From Streptomyces finlayi (lineage in GTDB: Bacteria; Actinomycetota; Actinomycetes; Streptomycetales; Streptomycetaceae): 64,000 nucleotides of DNA. The stretch lies in NCBI RefSeq assembly GCF_014216315.1, contig NZ_CP045702.1, positions 1,240,001 to 1,304,000 on the forward strand. The letters are read 5' to 3'. The notes under the pieces are model-generated. The model made no database searches, had not been told where the DNA came from, and was given only the letters and a program-made list of their open reading frames with translations. The position numbers were made by a program, and so were the translations under genes. Below are positions 28,347-36,807 of this stretch, piece after piece. Positions within the stretch are counted from its first letter, which is position 1, and every line of letters starts with the position of its first letter.

Positions 28347-28505
28347 CGACTGCCCCGCAGCCGCACCGAAACCCTCCCGACCAGGACCAGGACGACCGGC
28401 AGGCTCGAAGAACAAGCACCGCGCCAAGCGCCACGACGTCGGCAAGACCGTCAAACGAGCCGAATCGATCAAGGAACACCAGACGCAGCGACCATAAACG
28501 CCAAG

Positions 28506-29873
28506 CTAAGGGCCGACCTCCTTGGCTGCCGCGGCGCCGGCGGTTGGCCCGCTGGTCTCTCGGCTCGGGGATCGTGTGCTTGATCTGACGTCTGCGCACG
28601 TGACGCCGAAAGCCCTCCCCGGCCCCTCGCCCGGTGGCACGCTCATCGCCAGGAGCGCGGTGTCGTCGTCGAGTCCCTCGCCGAACGAGTCCAGCAGTGC
28701 GGCGAGCGCCCTGACGGCTCCCGATGCCGAGGCGGGTGCGAGGGACCGCACGAAGTCCAGGAGTGCTTCGTCGCCGTAGCGTTCACCCGGGTTGCCGGTA
28801 CGGGCTTCGGTCAGGCCGTCGGTGTAGAGCAGCAGGGTGTCACCGGGACGCAGGTCCAGGGTGACGGTGGTGAACTGCGCGTCCGGTACGACCCCGACCA
28901 GTTGGCCGCCCGGGGTGTGCAGGTAGTCGGCGCTGCCTTCAGCCCGGAGAAGGACGGCGGGAGGGTGGCCACCGCCGGCCAGGACGACATGGAATCCGAC
29001 GTCGGTCTCCTCGGGTGTGAGCAGGCCGAAGATCACGGTGCAGAAGAGGGGTTCGTCTTCCTGGACCTGGTGATTGAGCGCGGTGTTGAGGTTGGCCAGA
29101 ACCCTGACCGGTACGGGATCGGAGACTGCCGCGGCTCGCAGGGTGTACCGCGCCAGCGACGTCACCACGGCCGCGTCCGCGCCCTTGCCGCGCACGTCCC
29201 CCATGAAGAACCCCCAGCCTCCGGCGGCGAGCGGGAACAGATCGTAGAAGTCCCCGCCCACCTCGTCGGAGGATGCGAAATGGTAGTGCGCGGCGGCCTC
29301 CATGCCCGGAACCGGTTCGATGGCCGGCGGGATCAGGGTGCGCTGCAGAGTGGTAGCGAGGCGCTGCAGGCGTTCGCGGTCATGCTCAGCATCCCGCCGG
29401 GCCCGGAGGAGTTCTCGCTCGTAGGTACGCCTGTCCCGGGCGTCGAGGAGGGTGGTGCGGATCAGCATCGGTTTGCCATCCGCGTCGCGCTTGACGGTGG
29501 AGGTGACCAGGACGGGCAGCCGGGTGCCGTCCGTGGCCTTGAGTTCCAGGGCGACTCCGTTGACCTCACCCTGCATCCGCAGCAGCGGTGCGAAGTGCGT
29601 CTCGTGGTAAAGCCTGCCGCCGATGGTCAGCAGGTCGGAGAAGTACTTGTGGCCCACCAGCTCCTCGCGGCGGTGGCCGAGCCATTTCAGGAGCGTTCCG
29701 TTGACCTTGGCGATCCGTCCGTCCATCAGTGTGGAGAGGTAGCCGCATGGCGCGTTCTCGTACAGGTCCTCCGCACTGTCCTCCAGCAGGGCGGAGAACA
29801 CCGGGGAATCGTGGTCACGGTCCTCTGCAGGCCATGATGCGTCGGTCCCTTCGCCGGCCGGGTGCACAGTCAC
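28506..29873 (-). CDS. PAS-PP2C (SpoIIE-type) phosphatase, RsbP-like
   Basis: A 455-aa protein. A PAS domain at about 36-150 (NAPCGYLSTLMDGRIAKVN, GHRREELVGHKYFSDLL, then PAC-like LKATDGTRLPVLVT) is joined by a coiled-coil linker (YERELLRARRDAEHDRERLQ) to a PP2C/SpoIIE domain with metal-binding motifs GGDFYDL, GDVRGKG, YTDGLTEART and DDDTALL. Such proteins dephosphorylate anti-anti-sigma factors of the RsbV type. The GTG start overlaps the stop of the upstream alpha/beta hydrolase, matching the Bacillus RsbQ-RsbP order. The last 40 residues after the final motif run into DNA next to the inserted IS and may not be native. Confidence 0.85.
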   Translation of the reverse strand: MTVHPAGEGTDASWPAEDRDHDSPVFSALLEDSAEDLYENAPCGYLSTLMDGRIAKVNGTLLKWLGHRREELVGHKYFSDLLTIGGRLYHETHFAPLLRMQGEVNGVALELKATDGTRLPVLVTSTVKRDADGKPMLIRTTLLDARDRRTYERELLRARRDAEHDRERLQRLATTLQRTLIPPAIEPVPGMEAAAHYHFASSDEVGGDFYDLFPLAAGGWGFFMGDVRGKGADAAVVTSLARYTLRAAAVSDPVPVRVLANLNTALNHQVQEDEPLFCTVIFGLLTPEETDVGFHVVLAGGGHPPAVLLRAEGSADYLHTPGGQLVGVVPDAQFTTVTLDLRPGDTLLLYTDGLTEARTGNPGERYGDEALLDFVRSLAPASASGAVRALAALLDSFGEGLDDDTALLAMSVPPGEGPGRAFGVTCADVRSSTRSPSRETSGPTAGAAAAKEVGP

Positions 29874-30670
29874 GGCTCCTGCACGAAGGCGATGATCGCT
29901 TCGGCAGTCTCCTCGGGGGCACTCAGCTGGGGGCAGTGGCCCGTCGAGTCCAGTGTGACCAGTTCGCTGCCGGGGATCTGCGCGTGGACGAAGGCGCCCA
30001 CCTCACGCGGGGCGATCGTGTCGCGCGCGCTCTCAGCGATGAGCGTCGGAACGGTCACCTTGGGGAGATCTGCCCGGTTGTCAGACAGGAAGGTGGCTCT
30101 CGCGAAGACCCGGGCGATCTCCGGGTCCGTTCGGCAGAAGCTGTTGGTCAGCTCCTCCCCTAGTTCGGGGCGCTCCGGGTTTCCCATGATCACCGGTGCC
30201 ATGGTCGCCGACCAGCCCAGATAGTTGCTGTCCAGTGACTCGAGCAGTTCGTCGATGTCCTGCTCGCTGAATCCGCCCCGGTAGTTACCGTCGTCGATGT
30301 ACGACGGCGAGGGGGTGAGGAGGACCAGCTTCTCGAAGAGTGCGGGCTCCTGCACGGCGGCCAGCACACCGATCATGGAACTGACCGAATGCCCGACGAA
30401 AGTCACGGGCCCGAGGCCGAGCTCCCGGCAGAGGCCGATGACGTCCTGCGCATAGCCGTCCAGGGTGGAGTACCGCTCGGGGCTCCAGGCCGACGCATCG
30501 GAACGCCCCGCCCCCACATGATCGAACAGAACCACCTGGAAGCGCTCCTCCAGCGCGGGCGCGACAAGACGCCAGAGATTCTGATCGCAACCGAACCCGT
30601 GGGCGAGCATCACCACCGGGCCGCCCTCCCGGCCTGTCACCCGTACCCGATTTCTCTTGCGCACGTCCAC
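29870..30670 (-). CDS. Alpha/beta hydrolase, RsbQ-like
   Basis: A 266-aa protein with start GTG 30670 or 30664; the frame is open 20 codons upstream but the family begins at RKRNRVRVTG. It shows the RsbQ pattern: VMLAHGFGCDQNLWRLVAP, nucleophile GHSVSS, FDHVGAGRSD, an acidic ARDTIAP and the His in STGHCPQLS. In Bacillus subtilis RsbQ supplies a small hydrophobic signal to RsbP, which then activates sigma-B. Here it precedes and overlaps (GTGA) an RsbP-like gene, so it probably forms the same kind of sensing unit. The signal molecule is unknown. Confidence 0.85.
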   Translation of the reverse strand: MDVRKRNRVRVTGREGGPVVMLAHGFGCDQNLWRLVAPALEERFQVVLFDHVGAGRSDASAWSPERYSTLDGYAQDVIGLCRELGLGPVTFVGHSVSSMIGVLAAVQEPALFEKLVLLTPSPSYIDDGNYRGGFSEQDIDELLESLDSNYLGWSATMAPVIMGNPERPELGEELTNSFCRTDPEIARVFARATFLSDNRADLPKVTVPTLIAESARDTIAPREVGAFVHAQIPGSELVTLDSTGHCPQLSAPEETAEAIIAFVQEP

Positions 30671-31197
30671 ATGAACATCCTGACACCCTTTACACCTCAC
30701 GGCCTGGCCTGCCGGACGGCCACCTCCCACCAGCGCGGATCACGATTGCGGTGGCAGGCAGGCGGTGTCCGTCGCGCGAATGCGTACCGGCATACGCGAG
30801 GCATGACCCTCCGAGGCGTGGATTCCCGGGCCGAAGTCCGCACCCGCCGCCGGGCCGGGCCGGGCCGGGCAGGGACCCGATGCACTCCGCAGCGCGGCGG
30901 CCGGCCACTGCGGCTTCGGCCAAGACCTCGCCCTCCCCCGCCCACGGCGCGTACAGCGGGACATCGTCAGAAGGCCCGGCGATCGGTGAACCGCCGCCAT
31001 CTCGTAGTCACATAAGTGAGCTAAGTTCCCCCCAGAGCACGGGAGTTCGAGTCTTTTCGCGAAGCAGCTCGCCGGCCGCCTCCGGTTCGGGAGCGGCGGG
31101 CCCCTGGTGCCGGGGCAGGGCCGCCGGCGGCACCAGAGGTCCGGGCCGTACTCCGGGAGACCCGGACTTGACCGCGCACCCATACGGCACAAGCTGC
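30671..31197. other. Intergenic, nothing recognised
   Basis: Frames on both strands are rich in Arg and Pro without motifs. Contains the probable promoter of the RsbQ/RsbP-like operon near 30680-30740, but no clear -10/-35 pair can be named. Confidence 0.35.
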
Positions 31198-31385
31198 CTA
31201 CCGGCGGCGCGGGATGGTGACCCGGGCCTCCGCCAGGACGACACCGGTCACCGAGTCGCGGTGCACGGGGACGTACAGGCCCCAGTCCGCGGCCTCACCA
31301 CCGTGAGCCAGCCCCCGACCCACGGGGTGTCGGTGGTCTTCAGCACACGACCGGCGAGCGGACCGCCGACGAAACGAACAATCAC
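31198..31385 (-). pseudogene. Small frameshifted conserved protein
   Basis: The GTG at 31385, with GGAGG five bases upstream, encodes VIVRFVGGPLAGRVLKTTDT then PWVGGWLTVV. The sense then moves to another frame for ADWGLYVPVHRDSVTGVVLA then EARVTIPRRR and stop at 31198. The two halves fit one small basic protein, but 188 bases cannot hold an open frame, so one indel is present. Confidence 0.5.
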
Positions 31386-31462
31386 AGATGCCTCCGCAGT
31401 ACGAGCGGGCGGGCCTTTCCCGCCTCACCCCTTAGCGGCTCTCGGCACCAGAAGGACAGGGC

Positions 31463-31705
31463 TCAGACGGCGCCCCGCGTCCGGTCGGCGCCGGTCCGGC
31501 GCCGGAGCTCCACCCGGGCCACAGGCGTACGGCCCGCCGGGGTGGACCAGAACGGATGCCAGTGGATCCGGACGGACAGCGTGAGCAGGTGGCGGCGCAG
31601 CTCGGTGGTACGGCGGGGGTGCAAGGCGGCGAGAGCGCGGTAGGTGTAGTGCCACTGCTGTTGGGCGTGGATCAGGTCGTCGGGGAAGAGGTGGCGTCCA
31701 TTCAC
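31463..31705 (-). CDS. Small conserved actinomycete hypothetical protein
   Basis: An 80-aa protein from GTG 31705 with a probable helical start (LIHAQQQWHYTYRALAAL), the sequence TTELRRHLLTLSVRIHWHPF and a WSTPAGRTPVARVEL ending. Similar small proteins occur widely in Streptomyces with unknown function. It lies about 75 bases upstream of the broken small gene on the same strand, so the two were probably one operon. Confidence 0.6.
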   Translation of the reverse strand: MNGRHLFPDDLIHAQQQWHYTYRALAALHPRRTTELRRHLLTLSVRIHWHPFWSTPAGRTPVARVELRRRTGADRTRGAV

Positions 31706-32252
31706 TCATTAGATCGCTTGTTCGAATTATGGTGCTACTCGTCCAGGGTGCCCGTCATGTAGTAGCCGGTGATCCGGCGTCTGCCGGCGGTGGTGGCTGG
31801 CTGTCGCGCGAGGCGTACAACCGCCCCGCCCACCACCAGAAGACCACCAAACCCCGGCGCGCCCAGGAGCGGCAAACTTGACGGCCTGGGCCACGTGCAG
31901 CGGGCACGAGGCCGAAGAATTCGTACGGGGTACGTCGGTGGATCTCAGTCAGTGATCATCGGCGTCGCAGGCGTCGCAGGAACCCTGGGAGGGGCGCTCC
32001 TCACCCGGCAGGTTCCGGTACTTGCTGAGTGCACATAGGCCGCGACGGTCTGAACCGTAGCGGTCGGTCGCCAATGCCCATCAGCTCGTCGTGGAAGCCG
32101 AATCCGGGAGTCAGGCCAGTGGAGCCAGGAACGGGCGCCGGGGCACAGTCTCTGAACAGGTGATCCAATCAGGGTTACCCGGAGGTGCCGCGGCCGTTTC
32201 CGGTGCACACTGGGCACCATGAGGCGTCGAGTCCTGCTTTGGAGGCGGAAGA
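31706..32252. other. Intergenic between divergent genes
   Basis: The only protein-like trace is the small membrane fragment at 31952-32038. The region must hold promoters for the leftward small gene and the rightward phosphatase; an AT-rich patch at about 31705-31740 (GTTCGAATTATGG) may be part of the leftward one. Confidence 0.35.
31952..32038 (+). CDS. Tiny membrane-protein remnant
   Basis: GTG 31952 opens 28 codons: IIGVAGVAGTLGGALLTRQV then a short tail. It looks like the first transmembrane helix of the common Streptomyces proteins that begin with a Gly/Ala/Val-rich segment and continue for 150 or more residues. The rest is absent, so it is probably not functional. Confidence 0.25.
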   Translation: MIIGVAGVAGTLGGALLTRQVPVLAECT

Positions 32253-34070
32253 GTGAACGCCGGCAGTGGTGGACGGCGCCTGCCCAGTCGGGGCTCCGCC
32301 GGGCGACGCTCGGCCGGCGCGAACGTGCGGTTCCGCCGGAGCAGAGGCGTCCTGCCGCCGGACCGGTTCACCACCCGCAGCCGTCTTGCCTGGCTGAATT
32401 CCGCCAGCTCCCGCATCGGCACGACCCTGGACCTGGAGCGCACCGCACAAGAACTCGCCGAGTTCACCGTGCCCCGTTTCGCCGACGGGGCGGCCGTGGA
32501 CATCCTCGAGAGCGTCCTGCGGGGTGACGAGGGCTCCCGGAAGACCGAACGCGGCATCCCGCAGATGCGGGCCACGGCGCTGTGCGCCATCGAGGAGCTC
32601 TCCAGCCTGGAGCCGACCCCGGTGGGCGAGATCTTCGTGCACGCCAAGCAGCCGCACGAGACGCTGCTCCACCGGTACGTCCTCCAGCAGGGCAAACCGG
32701 TGCTGCTGAGCAGGATGCGCGACGACGACTTCATCCGCGTCGCGCCCACCGCGAGCGCCGCCGCGCAGTTGCGTGCCGCCGGCGTGCACAGTTACCTGGC
32801 CGTGCCCTTGATCGCCCGTGGGCTGCTGCTCGGCAGCGTCGACTTCGTGCGCGGCCGCGGAGCCCCGCCGTTCTCCGCCACCGACCTGGCGCTGGCGGAG
32901 CAGCTCGCCTCCAAGGCGGCGGTCTTCATCGACAACGCGCGTCTGTACGGGCGGGAGCGCGAGCACGTCGTCTCGTTGCAGCGCTCCCTGCTGCCGCGCG
33001 TCACCCCGGCGACGCCGGGCCTACTGGTGCACTCCGAGTACACGCCCGCGGCGGCGCATCATGGCGTGGGCGGGGACTGGTACGACGTGATGGCCCTGCC
33101 CGGCGGACGGACGGCGCTGATGGTGGGCGACGTGATGGGGCACGGGCTGCCCGCCGCCGCCACCATGGGGCGCCTGCGGACGGTGGCCCGCACGCTGATG
33201 ACCCTGGACATGGCCCCCGAGCGGATCCTCGCGCGGCTCGACCTGGCCACCCGCGACCTGGAGGACGAGCAGGTCTCCACCTGCCTGTGCGCGGTATACG
33301 ACCCCGCCGACTCTTCCTACACGCTGGCGAGCGCCGGGCACCTGCCGCCGCTGCTCCTCGACGGGCAGGGCGCCGCCGACCTCGTCCCGGTGCCGACCGG
33401 CGCGCCGCTGGGGGCGGGCGTGATTCCGTACGACCCCCTGCGGCTGCGCGTCCCGGACGGCGCCCACCTGGTCATGTACACGGACGGCCTGATCAAGTCC
33501 CGGGACGAGGACGTGGACGCCCAGTTGGACCGGCTGCGTACGGCGGCTCTGAGCCTGCCGCCCGGGTCGCTGGAGAAGGGCGGTCTGGTGGAGCGCGCCC
33601 AGGCCACCGCCGTCCAGTTCGACGAGGCGGTGCTCCTCGTCACCACGAGCGCCGCACTCCCGGCTGGGGACCTGCGGGTGTGGGAGCTGCTGCAGGACGG
33701 CCGGGCCGCCTCGGCCGCCCGTGGTCTCGTCACCGGCCAGCTCGCCGCATGGGGCCTCGAGGAACTCGCCGACGTCTCCGAGCTCGTCGTCTCCGAACTG
33801 GTCGGCAACGCACTGCGCTACGGGAACGGCCCCGGCGAGCTGCGGCTGCTGTGCGGGGAACGCCTCGTCGTGGAGGTGTCGGACACCGGCCCCGACCTGC
33901 CCCAGATCCAGCACGCGAGCCTCAGCGACGAGGGCGGACGGGGGCTTCAGCTCATCAACATGCTGTGCCGCCGCTGGGGTTCGTCCCGCACGGGCACCGG
34001 CAAGGTGGTCTGGGCGGAACAGAACATGCCAGCCTCGTTCCTAGCTGAGCGCCAGGCCATGGTGAGGTGA
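32253..34070 (+). CDS. GAF-SpoIIE phosphatase with HATPase domain
   Basis: A 605-aa regulator; GTG 32253 follows GGAGG by seven bases. A GAF-like sensor at about 50-240 (TLDLERTAQELAEFTVPRFA, SYLAVPLIARGLLLGSVDF, LASKAAVFIDNARLYGRERE) leads to a SpoIIE/PP2C domain: HHGVGGDWYDV, VGDVMGHG, YTDGLIKSRD. The last 130 residues form an RsbW-like HATPase with N-box SELVGNALRYG, DTGPDLP and GRGLQLINML. The protein can thus both dephosphorylate and phosphorylate partner-switching proteins. Its target is not in the window. It may feed the same sigma network as the RsbQ/RsbP-like pair 1.6 kb away. No membrane helix is visible, so it is cytoplasmic. Confidence 0.88.
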   Translation: MNAGSGGRRLPSRGSAGRRSAGANVRFRRSRGVLPPDRFTTRSRLAWLNSASSRIGTTLDLERTAQELAEFTVPRFADGAAVDILESVLRGDEGSRKTERGIPQMRATALCAIEELSSLEPTPVGEIFVHAKQPHETLLHRYVLQQGKPVLLSRMRDDDFIRVAPTASAAAQLRAAGVHSYLAVPLIARGLLLGSVDFVRGRGAPPFSATDLALAEQLASKAAVFIDNARLYGREREHVVSLQRSLLPRVTPATPGLLVHSEYTPAAAHHGVGGDWYDVMALPGGRTALMVGDVMGHGLPAAATMGRLRTVARTLMTLDMAPERILARLDLATRDLEDEQVSTCLCAVYDPADSSYTLASAGHLPPLLLDGQGAADLVPVPTGAPLGAGVIPYDPLRLRVPDGAHLVMYTDGLIKSRDEDVDAQLDRLRTAALSLPPGSLEKGGLVERAQATAVQFDEAVLLVTTSAALPAGDLRVWELLQDGRAASAARGLVTGQLAAWGLEELADVSELVVSELVGNALRYGNGPGELRLLCGERLVVEVSDTGPDLPQIQHASLSDEGGRGLQLINMLCRRWGSSRTGTGKVVWAEQNMPASFLAERQAMVR

Positions 34071-34200
34071 GGGCGCAAAGTGCTGTGACCTGGGGTGGGC
34101 GGTGGCCTCAACCCGAGTGCCTCGGTCAGGGTGACTCGCCGAACGGCTCCGGAAGGGGTGATGGTCAGGCGGCAGTACCGAGGGGCACCCTGGAGGCGTG

Positions 34201-34554
34201 GTGAACAGGAAGACCCCGCGCTGCAGCCAGTGCGGAACGCCTCTCCCCGACGGGTCGAGAAGGAGCCGTCGGTACTGCTCCGCGACGTGCAGGACCAGGG
34301 CCTGGCGCACGATGAAGGCCCGGCGCGAAGCGATCGAAGCGGGCGAGGCCGCCCTGAAGGCAGTTCTGCAAGGGCGCCGCCTCCCTGGCCCCGCTTCAGG
34401 GGCCCGGAGTACGGCAGCACCTGGTACTCCAGCGACACCCCGTTCGGGAAGACCAAGCGATCCGACAGCACGTGCTGCTCACCCCGCTGCCGGACCAGGG
34501 CATGGCGCAGACGGTCCCCCCAGGAAGCGTCACCGCGTGACGCCTTTCAGGTGA
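34201..34554 (+). pseudogene. Small Cys-rich zinc-ribbon protein, frameshifted
   Basis: GGAGG lies four bases before GTG 34201. The frame reads KTPRCSQCGTPLPDGSRR, then RYCSATCRTRAWRTMKARRE: two Cys pairs of a zinc ribbon. A second, similar unit, STCCSPRCRTRAWRRRS, occurs around 34465-34515 but in another frame. The gene therefore seems to have encoded two ribbons, with an indel between them near 34400. The remaining frame ends in low-complexity Pro/Ala/Arg. Confidence 0.5.
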
Positions 34555-34703
34555 CGCAAACCGCACACCCAAGGTCCAGGAACAGGTACCCAGCCATCGG
34601 AACCCACCGCAGCGGATCCACCGGTTGGCAGGACATGGTGTGAGTCGCCGCCCCGGCGTGGTGAGTTCCCGTGGCGAGTAGCCGGGCCGCCATGGTGAGC
34701 GGT

Positions 34704-34858
34704 GTGGATCCGCCCCGCCTACCGCCTCTACCGCGCCGAGTACATGCTCCGCCAACAAGGCTGCGACGCACTCGCCGACCTGTACGCGGAAGCCGCCGAC
34801 GAACTCACCCAGCAAGTGGCCCTCGTCGGGGTCGGCGGCCTCAGCGGCTGGAGGTGAC
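34704..34858 (+). pseudogene. Short C-terminal protein fragment, unknown
   Basis: An open stretch reads WIRPAYRLYRAEYMLRQQG, CDALADLYAEAADELTQQV and ends GLSGWR then TGA. It is amphipathic and helical, looks like a real C-terminus, and has no start of its own. Family unknown. Confidence 0.3.
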
Positions 34859-34884
34859 AAGCGGTCGAGCCCGAGACGTCGGCC

Positions 34885-35351
34885 TTGGGCGCCGAAGGGC
34901 TGAGTAGTCGCCCCGCCATTACGGGGGCCAGGACGGCCACAGAGCTAAGGAACTCTCCGGGCGCTGTAACAGGTGGCGGGCGTCTGTCCAATATATCTGG
35001 TGGGTGGCTGAAGGGAACCCATGGAAGTACGGGAAAATCCCGGGACAGATCGGCCGACAGCTGCAGGGGAAATCCTTCAAAACATTCGGGGATTTTCGCG
35101 AGGCATTCTGGAAAGCTGTTTCCAGTGACTCAGGGTTGGCAGCAGGCTTCAGCAAATCAAACAGGACACGTATGGCTGCCGGCAGGGCGCCATTTGTGGC
35201 GAACCAGCAAGCCGTGGGAAGGAATAACAAGTACGTCCTCCACCACGTAAAACCGATTCAACATGGCGGCGGCGTCTAGGATCTGGACAACCTGGTGGTT
35301 GTAACGCCTCGGTATCATGCCGAGGTACTGGACCCCAACTATCATCAGTGA
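34885..35351 (+). pseudogene. Colicin-E/pyocin-type HNH DNase toxin domain, disrupted
   Basis: The encoded domain follows the colicin E2/E7/E8/E9 cytotoxic domain in order: linker ISGGWLKGTHG, GKIPGQIGRQLQGKSFKTF, DDFR-like GDFREAFWKAVSSDS, a FSKSNRTRMAAGRAP segment, and the HNH core KYVLHHVKPIQHGGGV then DLDNLVVVTPRYHAEVLD. Two lesions exist. A frame change lies near 35020, because the linker is in the frame of 34885 and the nuclease in the frame of 35004. A TAG at 35277-35279 stands where colicins have Tyr (GG-V-Y-D-x-DN). The secretion and receptor parts are missing. It would cleave DNA if whole. An Im-type immunity gene follows after six bases. Confidence 0.82.
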
Positions 35352-35357
35352 GGTGTG

Positions 35358-35591
35358 ATGGGCGCGCCTGACCTTACCCGCGATCAGCTCGTCGAGCTCG
35401 TTCGAAAAATTATGGCGGACCACGGGACGGAGGAGGAAGTCGATAGGCTCGTGGAGATTCTCGAAGCGAACGTTCCTCATCCTCGTGTACTCAATCTCAT
35501 CTATCATCACGACATGGAAGGTTTTACGGACGGCTTGACGGCAGAAGAGGTTGTGGACACCGCCTTGTCCTATACCCCTTTGGCTCCGTAA
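35358..35591 (+). CDS. Colicin/pyocin (Im2/Im9-type) immunity protein
   Basis: A 77-aa acidic protein; ATG 35358 follows GAGG by four bases. It fits the colicin DNase immunity family: LTRDQLVELVRKIMADHGTE at the N-terminus, EEVDRLVEILEANVPHPRVL in the middle, and the helix III signature HP-x4-LIYHH, which in Im9 reads HPxGSDLIYYP and contacts the nuclease. The gene is intact and begins right after the DNase fragment, as toxin-immunity pairs do. An intact immunity gene behind a broken toxin suggests it protects against related toxins or has simply outlived it. Length is close to the usual 85 aa. Confidence 0.85.
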   Translation: MGAPDLTRDQLVELVRKIMADHGTEEEVDRLVEILEANVPHPRVLNLIYHHDMEGFTDGLTAEEVVDTALSYTPLAP

Positions 35592-36807
35592 GGACGAAGT
35601 GCGGGGTCGGATCCCCGGCCGCAGGTCGACGTATGCCGCCAGCGTCAAGGCCGCTGGCGACAGAGCCTCCGGGGCCGATCGGCCCCGGAGGCCGTTCCTT
35701 GTTCTGGCTCAGTTCAGCGCGGATCCACAGGCTTGAGTGTGGTGCGATCGGTTCGGGCTGGTGCAGGGCATGCAGAGACTGGGCAGACAGAACTCCGAGG
35801 TGAGCACGCTGCGCTTCCTCGGTCGACTCTGAGGAGACGACGCCGGAACGCCGTATCGCGTGGCCGTCGGCGCTGACAGGTTGTCGACATCGGCGGCGAG
35901 CCAAGCCGCCCCACCCGGCAGTTGTGACAGTTTCCCTGGACACCTGACTGCCCAGCAGTTCACCTGACACCCCACCAGAAGGAGCGTCCGGTGAGCGTCA
36001 AGATGCCCTGTCAGCACCATGTCGTCGCCCGGATCGGGAGTGGCACACGCCACGCACACCCTCTGAACCTGCAGGTCAGCGGCCTTTTCGAGAGGCTCAA
36101 AAAGCGTCACACACTCCACATGATGCGCCCATGAAAACATGTCGACGCGACCTGCCCAGTTTCCCGAAAGTTGGGAAACCAGCAGGTCAAAGGCCCTCCG
36201 TTGCAGGCTCGAGGATCGCTACACACTCAACATGCGACGTCATCGGAAAGACGTTGGCCTGGGCGAGTCACGGAAAAGCCCAGGTCATACACGACTTCTC
36301 AGCTCGCAATCCTGCGGGTGGATACCTGGAGCGTCAAACGAGCGTCACAGCCGACAGTCGGTGAACAGGCCGCCGAAGTGCCCGCCGGGGCCGGCTACAG
36401 GTGCAGTCCCACATGGTTCACGATGAACCGCTTCTCTTCGGAGTCGAGGGCGAAGTAGATGCGTCCGACTCAACGCTCGGGACGCAGGTCCACTGATGGC
36501 TCAGCACCCCACCCACCCGGCGGCGCATCTCGCGTGCGCAGCCGGGCGCTTGGCGTTGGGGCTCCGGCTCGCGCGCGGCCTCACAGTCGGTCTGGTACTC
36601 GCCTTCGGCGACGCATTCTTCGAGTCGACGGACGACGTTGCCTTACCCGAGGCCGAATCAATGGGGCCCTCGTAGCCATTGACCTGGGAAAACATCCCCT
36701 GGTGGCCTCGTATGAAGGGTCCCTGAGAAGCCCCTGTTGACCGTTCCTTACCGGTCCGACTGGCATGTGGTGGCACGCCAGGAAGCCGGGGCTTCGGTGG
36801 CTGGAAC
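35592..36807. other. Non-coding stretch with repeat copy C and a small coding remnant
   Basis: No convincing gene on either strand. The segment at 36117-36300 is related to repeat copies A and B. On the minus strand near 36400-36466 a short frame reads RIYFALDSEEKRFIVNHVGL then HL and stop. It looks like the end of a real protein, family unknown, and its upstream part is absent. Confidence 0.4.
36117..36300 (+). repeat. Dispersed repeat, copy C (partial)
   Basis: Shares with copies A and B the motifs CACATGATG, CAGCAGGTCA-AAGGCC, CATCGGAAAGA and GAAAAG-CCAGGTCA in similar order. It contains a separate inverted repeat, CAGTTTCCCG / GTTGGGAAAC, but lacks the double CTGGGACT start. Confidence 0.45.

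Larger units (their letters stand above)
25346..28497 (+). pseudogene. Transposase (NF041680-like) split by an IS1182-type insertion
   Basis: The first 1340 bases encode a DDE-type transposase. Family features are DVSNWLRPDA, VYGRGDRSKDQFVPGWPYSF, IWVVMDSGYD, and near the C-terminus RFDLEHTFRLMKQTLGWTAP. The coding is cut at 26685 by the IS1182-like element. The lost C-terminus reappears after 28350 as AAPKPSRPGPGRPAGSKNKH then RAKRHDVGK, ending at TAA 28497. Removing the insert and one CGAC duplication leaves the two parts one base out of frame; a single missing C in the run at 28353-28356 would explain it. Confidence 0.8.

Noticed and set aside
34885..35250. The 121-codon frame read as an independent protein
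   Set aside because: Its first half is the linker of the DNase domain and its second half is an out-of-frame reading of the nuclease.
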